Origin: an uncultured Muribaculaceae bacterium | GTDB lineage: Bacteria; Bacteroidota; Bacteroidia; Bacteroidales; Muribaculaceae | DNA: 64,000 bases | Direction: 5' to 3' | Assembly (NCBI GenBank): GCA_910578095.1 | Contig: CAJTOZ010000006.1 | Location: forward strand, 1 to 64,000 | Shown: in pieces, positions 44,263-53,039 of the stretch | Numbering within the stretch: the first letter of the stretch is position 1 | How the letters are laid out: each line of letters begins with the position of its first letter | The notes under the pieces: model-generated | Told to the model about the DNA's origin: nothing | Seen by the model: only the letters and a program-made list of their open reading frames with translations | The model's database searches: none | Translations under genes and position numbers: made by a program

Positions 44263-46899
44263 ATGCTTACCGCCAAAGAAATACGCGAATCATTCAAGGA
44301 ATTTTTCCGTTCCAAAGGCCACCACATCGTGCCTTCCGCGCCTATGGTCATCAAAGACGACCCCACGCTGATGTTCACCAACGCGGGAATGAACCAGTTC
44401 AAGGATATCATCCTTGGTGCGGTGGCGCCGAAATATCAGCGCGTGGCCGATTCGCAGAAATGCCTGCGTGTGAGCGGCAAGCATAACGACCTCGAAGAGG
44501 TGGGCATGGACACCTACCACCACACCATGTTCGAGATGCTCGGCAACTGGAGCTTCGGCGATTACTTCAAGAGCGAGGCCATAGACTGGGCCTGGGAATA
44601 TCTCGTCGATGTGCTCGGCCTCGATCCGGCCCGCCTCTACGCAACGGTGTTTGAAGGTTCGCCCGAAGAGGGTCTCGCCCGCGACGACGAAGCTGCCGAC
44701 TTCTGGCTCCGTCACCTTCCTGCCGACCACATTATCAACGGCAACAAGCACGACAACTTCTGGGAAATGGGCGACACCGGCCCCTGCGGTCCCTGTTCTG
44801 AAATCCATATCGACCTGCGTCCCGACGACGAACGCGCACGCATAAGCGGAGCCGAGCTTGTCAATAAGGACAATCCCCTCGTAATCGAGATCTGGAACCT
44901 CGTGTTCATGCAGTACAACCGCAAGGCCGACGGCTCCCTCGAGCCCCTGCCCGCCAAGGTCATCGACACCGGCATGGGCTTCGAGCGCCTGTGCATGGCG
45001 CTTCAGGGCAAGCAGTCGAACTACGACACCGACGTGTTCACCCCCCTCATCAGCAAAATCGCTGCCCTTTCGGGCAAAAAATATGGCGACGACCGCCGCA
45101 CCGACGTGGCCATGCGCGTGATTGCCGACCACGTGCGCACCATAGCATTCTCCATCGCCGACTCCCAGCTCCCCGGCAATGCCAAGGCCGGCTACGTGAT
45201 ACGCCGTATCCTGCGCCGCGCCGTGCGCTATGCCTACACCTTCCTCGGGCAGAAGCAGGCATTCATGTATCGCCTCGTCGACACCCTCATAGACAGCATG
45301 GGCGAAGCCTACCCCGAGCTGCCCGCCCAGCGCGAACTCATCATGAAAGTGATAAAAGAAGAGGAGGACGCATTCCTGCGCACTCTCGAAAACGGCATCC
45401 GCATGCTCGACGATGCCATAGCCGCCGCCCGCAAGGAAGGACGCAACGAAATTTCCGGCAAGCAGGCATTCGTGCTCTACGACACCTACGGATTCCCGCT
45501 CGACCTGACACTGCTCATCCTCAAGGAGCAGGACATGACACTCAATCAGGATGAATTCGATGCCGAGATGGCCGCGCAGAAACAGCGCGCACGCAATGCC
45601 GCCGCCGTAGAGGCCACCGACTGGGTGGAACTCGCACCCGGAGAGCAGCAGTTCACCGGCTACGACGAAACCTCGTCGGAAGCCCGTATCCTGCGCTACC
45701 GCCATGTGCGCCAGAAAGGACGCGAATACTATCAGATAGTGCTCGACCGCACCCCCTTCTATGCCGAGATGGGCGGACAGGTGGGCGACCGCGGCACTCT
45801 CACCGACGCCGCCACCGGCGAGTCCATCGAGATCTACGACACCAAGCGTGAGAACGGCGTGGGCGTGCATCTGGCCAAGACACTGCCCGCCAACCCCGCC
45901 GCCACCTTCACAGCTGCCATCGACACCGAGGCACGCGCGGCCATCGAGCGCAACCACACCGCCACCCACCTGCTCCATCAGGCACTCCGCGAGGTGCTGG
46001 GCTCGCATGTGGAGCAGCGCGGCAGCTACGTGAGCCCCGAATCCCTGCGCTTCGACTTCAGCCACTTCCAGAAACTCACGCCCGAAGAAATCAGCCGTGT
46101 TGAACGCCTCGCCAACAGACGCGTGCGCGAAGCCATCGCCCGCGACGAACACCGCCACATGCCGATAGCGGAGGCCCGCGAGATGGGCGCCATGGCCCTG
46201 TTCGGCGAAAAATACGGCGAAGACGTGCGCGTGGTGCGCTACGGCGACAGCGTGGAGCTCTGCGGCGGCACCCATGTGGCCAACACCGGCAACATCGGCA
46301 TGATACGCATAGTCAGCGAAAGCTCCACAGCAGCAGGCATACGCCGCATCGAGGCCATCACCGGCACCGCGGTGGAGGACATGCTCGACCATGTATCCGA
46401 TACCATGCGAGCCATATCGGCCCTCTTCAACAACGCACCCGACCTGCTTGCGGCCCTCCGACGCAACATTGAGGAAAACGCCGACCTGCGCCACCAGGTG
46501 GAAGCCGCAATGAAGGAGCGCGCCGAGAGCATGGCCGCATCGCTGCTTGAACGCGCCACCGACTACGGCACCATGAAGCTTGCCACACTGCGCGGCGTGT
46601 TCGCTCCCGAAATGGTCAAGAACATAGCCTTCGCCGTGCGTGCGCTCGCCGCCCCCGAAGCAGCCGTAGGATTCGCAGCCGCCACATCCGACTCCACAGG
46701 CAAACCCCTGCTCACCCTCCTCCTCACCGACGCCGCTACGAAAGCCTCGGGCAAGAACGCTTCGCAGATAGTGCGCGAGGCAGCCAAGGCCATCAAGGGC
46801 GGCGGCGGCGGTCAGCCCGGATTCGCCCAAGCCGGCGGCAAAGACAAAGAAGGCCTTTCCGACGCCCTCGACAAAATGGTGGAACTCCTCAAGGCCTGA
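44263..46899 (+). CDS. alaS: Alanyl-tRNA synthetase
   Basis: An 878-residue class II synthetase with a catalytic domain at about 1-240, an anticodon-side helical domain and an editing domain. The editing domain contains HTATHLLH and the zinc-binding CGGTHVANTGNIG. A C-terminal C-Ala domain ends in GGGGQPGFAQAGG. All editing ligands are present. It has its own promoter, and the DUF4421-like gene follows 8 nt after the stop. Confidence 0.96.
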   Translation: MLTAKEIRESFKEFFRSKGHHIVPSAPMVIKDDPTLMFTNAGMNQFKDIILGAVAPKYQRVADSQKCLRVSGKHNDLEEVGMDTYHHTMFEMLGNWSFGDYFKSEAIDWAWEYLVDVLGLDPARLYATVFEGSPEEGLARDDEAADFWLRHLPADHIINGNKHDNFWEMGDTGPCGPCSEIHIDLRPDDERARISGAELVNKDNPLVIEIWNLVFMQYNRKADGSLEPLPAKVIDTGMGFERLCMALQGKQSNYDTDVFTPLISKIAALSGKKYGDDRRTDVAMRVIADHVRTIAFSIADSQLPGNAKAGYVIRRILRRAVRYAYTFLGQKQAFMYRLVDTLIDSMGEAYPELPAQRELIMKVIKEEEDAFLRTLENGIRMLDDAIAAARKEGRNEISGKQAFVLYDTYGFPLDLTLLILKEQDMTLNQDEFDAEMAAQKQRARNAAAVEATDWVELAPGEQQFTGYDETSSEARILRYRHVRQKGREYYQIVLDRTPFYAEMGGQVGDRGTLTDAATGESIEIYDTKRENGVGVHLAKTLPANPAATFTAAIDTEARAAIERNHTATHLLHQALREVLGSHVEQRGSYVSPESLRFDFSHFQKLTPEEISRVERLANRRVREAIARDEHRHMPIAEAREMGAMALFGEKYGEDVRVVRYGDSVELCGGTHVANTGNIGMIRIVSESSTAAGIRRIEAITGTAVEDMLDHVSDTMRAISALFNNAPDLLAALRRNIEENADLRHQVEAAMKERAESMAASLLERATDYGTMKLATLRGVFAPEMVKNIAFAVRALAAPEAAVGFAAATSDSTGKPLLTLLLTDAATKASGKNASQIVREAAKAIKGGGGGQPGFAQAGGKDKEGLSDALDKMVELLKA

Positions 46900-46907
46900 G
46901 CGCGTCG

Positions 46908-47969
46908 GTGAACGCCCTTCGCAGTCTTATCATCGTCATATCCGTGGCGCTGGGTGCGGTATTTTCCGCGCCCGGCGCTTCGGCATTGTCGTTCGATGTG
47001 GATTCGATAGCATCGTGGGGCAAATTTCCCCGTTTCTGCATGAAAGTGTACGACTGGGGCGAGGAATTTTTCAACGGCTACGATTCTCTCTACGTATCCA
47101 AGACACACACCTATTTCAACGTCAAACTCAACAGCGAGAGCTGGAGCGACATCTACAACTTCGACCTGCCTGAAGGAAAGTCGATACGCATAGTTTCGGA
47201 TCCGGCCACATCGGCCGGTGTCAGCATAGCCTATCTGGCCGTGTCGCTGGGCTACGATATAAATGTGTCCCGCTTCTTCGGCGGCCCCGACCGCAAGCGC
47301 AAGCGGTTCAAGTTCGGCTTCAACTGCAGCCTGCTTGCCGTAGAATACTACAACATACACAACGACGGCGGCACCCACATCACGCGCTTCGGCGATAAAA
47401 ATTCGCCGGAACACATGCGCATCGATTTCACGGGCATCGACACACACACGCAAGGTTTCGACGCCTATGTGTTTCTCAACCAGAAACGCTACTCCCAGGC
47501 CGCCGCATTCAATTTCGGACGCTACCAGCTGCGCAGCGCAGGCTCATTTTTTGTGGGAGTGTCGTACTTCCACAACAGCTACAACTTCGACTTCAGCAAT
47601 CTGCCCCACGACATGCGCGAGCAACTGCCCGACACCTGGGAAAACTATTGCTACAATGTCAACACCGACAATTATTGCCTCCGGCTCGGCTACGGCTACA
47701 ACTGGGTGCTGAACCGCCACTGGCTCATAGGCATAAGCGAATCGCCGGTGCTCGGCCTGCAGAACGGCCATATCACGGGCAATACAAAACCATTTTCCGC
47801 ATCACTTGCCAACCGTCTGGCCATAAGCTTCGTGTGGAACAACAAGCATTGGTTTGCCGGCGTTATAGGCCGGGCCGACCAAGGTCTGATATATAATAAG
47901 AAACAGGCCTACATCAACAGCGACCTCAGCTTCAACGCCTGCATAGGCTACCGCTTCAACCTGTGGTGA
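46908..47969 (+). CDS. DUF4421-like exported protein
   Basis: A 353-residue protein with a GTG start and a Sec signal peptide (SLIIVISVALGAVFSAPGAS, cleavage near 27). The mature part is rich in Tyr, Phe and Asn and in alternating beta-strand patterns (GFNCSLLAVEYYNIHN), suggesting an outer-membrane beta-barrel. From memory it fits DUF4421 of Bacteroidales, whose function is unknown. It is probably cotranscribed with alaS. Confidence 0.8.
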   Translation: MNALRSLIIVISVALGAVFSAPGASALSFDVDSIASWGKFPRFCMKVYDWGEEFFNGYDSLYVSKTHTYFNVKLNSESWSDIYNFDLPEGKSIRIVSDPATSAGVSIAYLAVSLGYDINVSRFFGGPDRKRKRFKFGFNCSLLAVEYYNIHNDGGTHITRFGDKNSPEHMRIDFTGIDTHTQGFDAYVFLNQKRYSQAAAFNFGRYQLRSAGSFFVGVSYFHNSYNFDFSNLPHDMREQLPDTWENYCYNVNTDNYCLRLGYGYNWVLNRHWLIGISESPVLGLQNGHITGNTKPFSASLANRLAISFVWNNKHWFAGVIGRADQGLIYNKKQAYINSDLSFNACIGYRFNLW

Positions 47970-48180
47970 GCTACCTTATAAAACCTTCTTACGAATTCGG
48001 GCCACCGATACTTTTTTAACACAATCGTAACAAGTGGAAAACTCAATCACGAGCGGCGCTTCCCGCACCACATGTAGCTTTGCGAAAAAAGTCCAATTAC
48101 CCCAATTGATACTATTTTTAATATTTTTTTACTAAAAAACAGCGATTTTTATTTGCTAATACTATGCCATATTCAAAAAA
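47970..48180. other. AT-rich intergenic region; no gene seen
   Basis: About 210 bp after the DUF4421-like gene. The last 80 bp are strongly AT-rich with several T-runs. No ORF and no matched -33/-7 pair is apparent. It leads into the candidate small-RNA promoter at 48186. Confidence 0.5.
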
Positions 48181-48185
48181 AGCAT

Positions 48186-48268
48186 TACCTTTGCATGTGT
48201 GTTTTTTATAGTATTAGATTAAGGATAAAGGTCTGGAAAGAGATGTTGTGAAACATCTCTTTTTTTTA
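48186..48268 (+). ncRNA. Candidate short RNA or attenuated leader with strong terminator
   Basis: TACCTTTG at 48186-48193 is a good -7 box. The predicted transcript (from about 48200) contains TATTAGATTAAGGATAAAGG and ends in AGAGATGTT/AACATCTCT (48239-48260) plus eight T. It encodes no protein. It could be a free RNA of about 65 nt or a transcription attenuator for the thioredoxin-like gene 64 nt downstream. The upstream -33 element is not clear. Confidence 0.5.
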
Positions 48269-48331
48269 TATCAACTCCAGCGCTTCCTGGCCCTTTCTGA
48301 ACACCCCCGCAGGCGTGCGCGTTATTTATAT

Positions 48332-48835
48332 ATGAAACGTACATCGCGCACATTCCTTATCGCGGCACTCTTCGTGAGTCTTCTCATCGTATCAGTGGCC
48401 TATCATAGCGGACGCCCCTCCACCCGTGTGGGCGACCGCGCCCCGGCGCTCACATTCGACGCCCCGCCATCGGAAGCACTCCGCGCCATGCGCGGAAAAT
48501 ACGTATTGCTGTGTTTCTGGTCGTCGACCAACGCACCCTCGCGCGAAGCCGTGGGAAAATACACCTCGTGGGTGAGACGCCAGCCCAACAGCGGCGTGGG
48601 CCTGATAGCATTCAACCTCGACAAATCCGAGCCCCTGTTCCGTGAAATTGTAAAACGCGATGGCCTCAACCAGCAATGCCAGTTCCGCCTGTCCGACGAG
48701 CGCACCCGTCGCCTTATGCGCGACTACGATCTCTCGCCCGGACAATACGGCACACTGCTCATAGCTCCGGACGGACGCATCGTGGCCCACAATCCCGACC
48801 CGGCGGCTCTCTCAACTCTCACTGCCGAAAGCTGA
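48332..48835 (+). CDS. Thioredoxin-like membrane-anchored protein lacking the CxxC motif
   Basis: A 167-residue protein with one N-terminal transmembrane segment (about 6-23) and a TlpA/AhpC-type thioredoxin fold (GDRAPALTFDAP, then YVLLCFWSSTNAPSREAVGK). At the active-site position the sequence reads SSTNAPS, so both redox cysteines are absent; a thiol-disulfide role is unlikely. It may be a binding or scaffold protein in the periplasm. The start at 48332 is chosen because the longer in-frame form begins inside the upstream terminator. Confidence 0.82.
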   Translation: MKRTSRTFLIAALFVSLLIVSVAYHSGRPSTRVGDRAPALTFDAPPSEALRAMRGKYVLLCFWSSTNAPSREAVGKYTSWVRRQPNSGVGLIAFNLDKSEPLFREIVKRDGLNQQCQFRLSDERTRRLMRDYDLSPGQYGTLLIAPDGRIVAHNPDPAALSTLTAES

Positions 48836-48941
48836 CACACTCCACCGCAGTCCTACCATCTAAAAATTCATCAGCAGATATATTATCGGAAGGGCACTGA
48901 AAATTTAGCGCAAAAGCGGTGGCCATGTCAATTTCTTTTGT

Positions 48942-48949
48942 TACATTTG
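48942..48949 (+). promoter_or_regulatory. -7 element of gdhA
   Basis: TACATTTG about 30 nt before the gdhA start. No exact TTTG lies at the 19-20 bp distance upstream, so an activator may be needed. Confidence 0.5.
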
Positions 48950-48979
48950 CGGTGTTAATCTAACATAGATCTATACCAC

Positions 48980-50317
48980 ATGGATATTAACAAAATCATG
49001 GCCGACCTGGAAGCCAAGCATCCGGGCGAAAAAGAATATCTTCAGGCCGTAAAAGAAGTGCTGATGTCTGTACAGGACGTGTACAACCAGCACCCCGAAT
49101 TCGAACGTAACAAAATCGTAGAGCGCATGGTCGAGCCCGACCGCATCGTCACCTTCCGCGTGACATGGCTCGACGACAAGGGCGAAGTGCAGAACAACAT
49201 CGGCTACCGCGTGCAGTTCAACAACGCCATCGGCCCGTACAAGGGCGGCATACGCTTCCACGCATCCGTCAATCTTTCCATCCTTAAATTCCTCGGCTTC
49301 GAGCAGACATTCAAAAATGCCCTCACCACCCTTCCCATGGGCGGAGCCAAGGGCGGCAGCGACTTCTCGCCCCGCGGCAAGAGCGACCGCGAGATCATGC
49401 GCTTCTGCCAGGCATTCATCCTCGGCCTCTGGAAGAACCTCGGTCCCGACCGCGATGTGCCCGCAGGCGATATCGGCGTGGGCGGACGCGAGGTAGGCTA
49501 CATGTACGGCATGTACAAGCGCCTTGTCAACGAGCACAACGGCACCTTCACAGGCAAGGGCCTGAGCTTCGGCGGCTCGCGCATACGCCCCGAGGCCACC
49601 GGCTTCGGCGCCCTCTACTTCGTGCAGAGCATCCTTAAGGAAAAGGGCGAGGACATCGCCGGCAAGACCGTCGCCATCTCCGGCTTCGGCAATGTGGCAT
49701 GGGGCGCAGCCCTCAAGGCTACAGAGCTCGGTGCCAAGGTCGTGACCATCTCCGGCCCCGACGGCTACATCTACGATCCCGCAGGCCTTGACGCCGAAAA
49801 AATCGACTACATGCTCGAGCTCCGCGCCAGCGGCAACGACATCGTGGCCCCCTACGCCGAAAAATTCCCCGGCAGCGAATTCTTCCCCGGCCGCAAGCCC
49901 TGGGAACGCAAGGTCGACATCGCTCTTCCCTGCGCCACTCAGAACGAAGTCAACGGCGACGATGCCAAGCAGCTCGTGGCAAACGGCGTGAAGCTCGTGG
50001 CAGAAGTCAGCAACATGGGCTGCACACCCGAGGCCATCGACACATTCCTCGAAGCACGCATCACCTACGCTCCCGGCAAGGCCGTGAACGCAGGCGGCGT
50101 AGCCACCTCCGGCCTTGAAATGAGCCAGAACGCCATGCACCTCCAGTGGAGCGAGGCTGAAGTGGACGAGAAGCTCCACACCATCATGCGCGACATCCAC
50201 GAACAGTGCGTGAAATACGGTCGCCAGGCCGACGGCTACATCAACTACATGAAGGGCGCCAACATCGCCGGCTTCATGAAAGTGGCCGATGCAATGATGG
50301 GTCAGGGCGTCTGCTAA
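48980..50317 (+). CDS. gdhA: Glutamate dehydrogenase, NADP-type
   Basis: A 445-residue hexameric enzyme making glutamate from 2-oxoglutarate and ammonia. The catalytic block GPYKGGIRFHASVN and LPMGGAKGGSDF (about 88-130) carries the active-site lysines. The Rossmann domain has SGFGNVAWGAA near 236-246. Length and the long N-terminal arm match the biosynthetic NADP-dependent class (the cofactor is inferred). It is monocistronic, followed by a strong terminator. Confidence 0.94.
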   Translation: MDINKIMADLEAKHPGEKEYLQAVKEVLMSVQDVYNQHPEFERNKIVERMVEPDRIVTFRVTWLDDKGEVQNNIGYRVQFNNAIGPYKGGIRFHASVNLSILKFLGFEQTFKNALTTLPMGGAKGGSDFSPRGKSDREIMRFCQAFILGLWKNLGPDRDVPAGDIGVGGREVGYMYGMYKRLVNEHNGTFTGKGLSFGGSRIRPEATGFGALYFVQSILKEKGEDIAGKTVAISGFGNVAWGAALKATELGAKVVTISGPDGYIYDPAGLDAEKIDYMLELRASGNDIVAPYAEKFPGSEFFPGRKPWERKVDIALPCATQNEVNGDDAKQLVANGVKLVAEVSNMGCTPEAIDTFLEARITYAPGKAVNAGGVATSGLEMSQNAMHLQWSEAEVDEKLHTIMRDIHEQCVKYGRQADGYINYMKGANIAGFMKVADAMMGQGVC

Positions 50318-50337
50318 ACCATCCCGACATCTACACA

Positions 50338-50374
50338 AATCCCCCGGTTGCAGCGTGCAACCGGGGGATTTTGT
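50338..50374. terminator. Terminator between gdhA and yitT
   Basis: AATCCCCCGGTTGCA pairs with TGCAACCGGGGGATT around a GCG loop, followed by TTG. Convergent genes lie on both sides. Confidence 0.85.
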
Positions 50375-50410
50375 TTATTTTTGAGAACAATTAAATAATA
50401 GCCACCCCGC

Positions 50411-51382
50411 CTATGCCATCGACGAAGGATGGCCGGTGGATGCCGCTTCTTCCGACGGCACTACCGCGGGCTGCGGGGCCTTGGGCGGAAATTCGCGGTG
50501 CGGCTCGGGCTTCATCTTCACTTTCACTTCATCGAATCCCTGGCCATAGACACCGTTGACATTGGCCTGCGTGACAAATGCATCCTTGTCGATGCTCTTG
50601 ATGATGCGGAATATCGTCACCGATTCAATCTTGCGGCACATCACCAGCAGAACCTTCACCTCCTGCTTGCTGTACCATCCCATGCCCGTGAGGACTGTAC
50701 ACCCGCGCTTGGCATCATTGTTGATGGCGGTGGCTATCTCACGCCAGTGGCGGGAAAAGATGGTGAACTGCACCGCCTGCCGGTTGGTGTTGATCACCAT
50801 ATCGGCCATATAGCTCACGAGAAACAGCACCACGAAGCCATAGACTATCTTGTCGATCTGATGAAACAGGAAATACGACGACGAGATAATGCACACATCC
50901 GTGTAGAGCATCATGCGCCCGATGCTCACATTGGAGTGCTTGGACACCATGGCAGCCACGATGTCGGTGCCGCCGCTGCTGCCGTTGTGCACGAAAGTCA
51001 TGCCTATGCCGAGGCCGCACAGCGTGCCGCCTATCACAATATTCATGAACGGCTCGTTGGTGAAGCCCGCCGCGAATATGGGCTGAAACAGACCCACCCA
51101 CACCAATATCATGGTGGCGCCGTAGATGGTTCCTATTACAAAGCGCTTGCCCACAACACGATATGCGCATGCCAACAGAAACAGATTGATAGCATACTGC
51201 GATATGGCAACAGGAATACCCGTCTTGAAATATATAATGGTACCCAAACCGGCCAGACCGCCTATAACGACCTTTTCAGGCAATATGAACGCTGTAAAAC
51301 CAAAGGCATAGATAGCCATGCCGAGTGTGATGAAAAAATAGTCGCGCGAGGTGCGCCAAAAGGTTTCTTTCGATACTTTCAT
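50411..51382 (-). CDS. YitT-family membrane protein (DUF161/DUF2179)
   Basis: A 323-residue protein with five to six transmembrane helices (YFFITLGMAIYAFGFTAFIL near 14-33) and a C-terminal cytoplasmic DUF2179 domain (CTVLTGMGWYSKQEVKVLLV). Function in bacteria is not established; substrate transport has been suggested for relatives. An alternative start at 51397 lies only about 6 nt from the predicted transcription start, so 51382 is preferred. The Pro/Glu-rich C-terminal tail is probably disordered. Confidence 0.88.
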   Translation of the reverse strand: MKVSKETFWRTSRDYFFITLGMAIYAFGFTAFILPEKVVIGGLAGLGTIIYFKTGIPVAISQYAINLFLLACAYRVVGKRFVIGTIYGATMILVWVGLFQPIFAAGFTNEPFMNIVIGGTLCGLGIGMTFVHNGSSGGTDIVAAMVSKHSNVSIGRMMLYTDVCIISSSYFLFHQIDKIVYGFVVLFLVSYMADMVINTNRQAVQFTIFSRHWREIATAINNDAKRGCTVLTGMGWYSKQEVKVLLVMCRKIESVTIFRIIKSIDKDAFVTQANVNGVYGQGFDEVKVKMKPEPHREFPPKAPQPAVVPSEEAASTGHPSSMA

Positions 51383-51405
51383 TGCCGTGTAGGTCATTTC
51401 TCGTG

Positions 51406-51467
51406 CAAAGATAGCGCATTTAGCCGATACTCTGAGCCGCATGTACCAAAAATAATTAGTAATTTTG
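51406..51467. promoter_or_regulatory. Divergent -7 elements for yitT and znuA-like gene
   Basis: Minus strand TATCTTTG at 51406-51413 serves yitT. Plus strand TAATTTTG at 51460-51467 lies only 5 nt before the first ATG of the znuA-like gene, implying a leaderless or nearly leaderless mRNA. No clear -33 box is seen for either. Confidence 0.5.
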
Positions 51468-51472
51468 CGGTA

Positions 51473-52351
51473 ATGATGAAAAAACCGGTATATTGCATTA
51501 TAGGCGCACTCGCATGCCTGCTCGCTGCCTGCTCCGCAGGCGTCGGCAAGGAGCAGGAAGGGCGCACAATCGCCGTCAGCATCGAACCGCTCCGCGCGCT
51601 CCTGGAGCCGCTCGCCCGAGGGCGTTTTGAAGTGGTGGGAGTGATGGACCGGGGCGCCGATCCGGAAAATTTCGAGCCATCGATATCGCGCCGCATGGCT
51701 GTGGATGCCTCGGAAGCATTTTTCATAGCCGGTGGCCTGCCGTTCGAGCGCACGCTTGCCGCAGAAGCACCGCCGTCGGTGGCCGTCATAGACCTGAGCG
51801 AAGGCATAGAGCCCATCTACGGCACCCACGACCATTGCGGACACGGCGCACACCACCACGACCATGACCACGGCATGCCCGACCCGCACACATGGTCGTC
51901 TGTGCGCAACGCCCGCATCATGGCCGCCTCCATGGCAGCGGCGCTCACATCCCTCGACCCCGATGGAGCCGATATCTACGCCACACGGCTCGACGCCCTC
52001 TCGGCGCGCCTCGACTCTCTCGACCAAGCCATTGCCACGACGCTCGCCGGCGCCGACAGCACATTCATGGTGTGGCACCCGTCGCTCAGCTATTTTGCCC
52101 GCGACTACGGCTTGCGCCAGATTGCTCTGGGTGCCGAAGGAAAAGATTTTTCGGCGGCAGGCATGCGCCGCGCCATCGACGCTGCGACAGAGGCCGGCGC
52201 CGGCATATTCCTGCTGCAGCGCGGCATCGACCCGCGCCAGGCTGCCGGAGTGTGCCGCGATGCCGGCGCCACCCCGGTGGCAATCGACGCTCTCGGCTAC
52301 GATTGCCTCCAACAACTCACCATCATCGCCCATGAACTCGCACGAAACTGA
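51473..52351 (+). CDS. znuA: Metal ABC transporter substrate-binding lipoprotein (ZnuA-like)
   Basis: A 292-residue lipoprotein with lipobox LAAC near residue 19-22. It has the SBP_bac_9 fold of zinc/manganese binding proteins. A His-rich loop HDHCGHGAHHHDHDHG (about 122-137) followed by DPHTW is characteristic of ZnuA zinc proteins. A second ATG one codon in is an equally good start. It overlaps the ATPase gene by 20 bp; the permease is missing here and probably is the gene at 16262. Confidence 0.9.
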   Translation: MMKKPVYCIIGALACLLAACSAGVGKEQEGRTIAVSIEPLRALLEPLARGRFEVVGVMDRGADPENFEPSISRRMAVDASEAFFIAGGLPFERTLAAEAPPSVAVIDLSEGIEPIYGTHDHCGHGAHHHDHDHGMPDPHTWSSVRNARIMAASMAAALTSLDPDGADIYATRLDALSARLDSLDQAIATTLAGADSTFMVWHPSLSYFARDYGLRQIALGAEGKDFSAAGMRRAIDAATEAGAGIFLLQRGIDPRQAAGVCRDAGATPVAIDALGYDCLQQLTIIAHELARN

Positions 52352-53039
52352 TACCACGCGCCCCCTCATAACCCTCAGCGGTATATGCATGGACTACGAC
52401 GGCCGCTCCATCCTCAGCGATGTCTCGGCCACTGTGTGCCATGGCGACTTCGTAGCCATCACCGGCCCTAACGGTGGTGGCAAGACCACACTGCTGCGCA
52501 TAATTCTCGGCCTGCTGCGCCCCGCGGCCGGAACCGTGACCTACTGCGGCGGCTGCACGCCCACCATAGGCTACCTGCCACAGAAAAACAGCGTAGACTC
52601 CCACTTCCCCATCACAGTGCGCGAAGTAGTGGCCACCGGCCTGCTCGGCCACTCCCATCTCTCTGCCGCGCAGAAAAGCGCACGCGTAGACGAATACATA
52701 CGCATCGTCGACCTCGCATCGCACGCCGACCATCCCATAGGACGCCTATCCGGAGGACAGCTACAGCGCGCACTGCTCGGACGCGCGCTCGTGTCGCAGC
52801 CTTCGCTGCTTGTGATGGACGAGCCGCTGAGCTATCTCGACAAGCACTTTGAAGCACGGCTATACGACATCCTGCGCAGCGTGCGCGAGCACTCCACCAT
52901 TCTGCTCGTGAGCCACGAGATGAACACCATCGACACTATGGCCACTCACCATTGGATAGTGGACCACACACTCCACCAATGCACCGCCGAACGCCACTAC
53001 GGCCACAGCGGGTGCGACGAAACCACAACCATCGCATGA
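52332..53039 (+). CDS. znuC: Metal ABC transporter ATP-binding protein (ZnuC-like)
   Basis: A 235-residue ABC ATPase. Walker A GPNGGGKTTL is near 43-52, the ABC signature LSGGQLQRALLGRAL near 137-151 and Walker B LLVMDEPLSYLD near 157-168. Sequence type and its overlap with the znuA-like gene point to zinc or manganese uptake. The start at 52332 overlaps znuA by 20 bp; an internal ATG at 52387 would lose the first beta-strand. Its stop overlaps rsgA by 4 bp. Confidence 0.9.
   Translation: MNSHETDTTRPLITLSGICMDYDGRSILSDVSATVCHGDFVAITGPNGGGKTTLLRIILGLLRPAAGTVTYCGGCTPTIGYLPQKNSVDSHFPITVREVVATGLLGHSHLSAAQKSARVDEYIRIVDLASHADHPIGRLSGGQLQRALLGRALVSQPSLLVMDEPLSYLDKHFEARLYDILRSVREHSTILLVSHEMNTIDTMATHHWIVDHTLHQCTAERHYGHSGCDETTTIA

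Noticed and set aside
44290..46830. 846-codon open frame antisense to alaS
   Set aside because: It mirrors the alaS codon pattern, has low-complexity Gly/Ala/His/Val composition and no recognisable family. Similar mirrors occur opposite argS, gdhA, degP and other genes.
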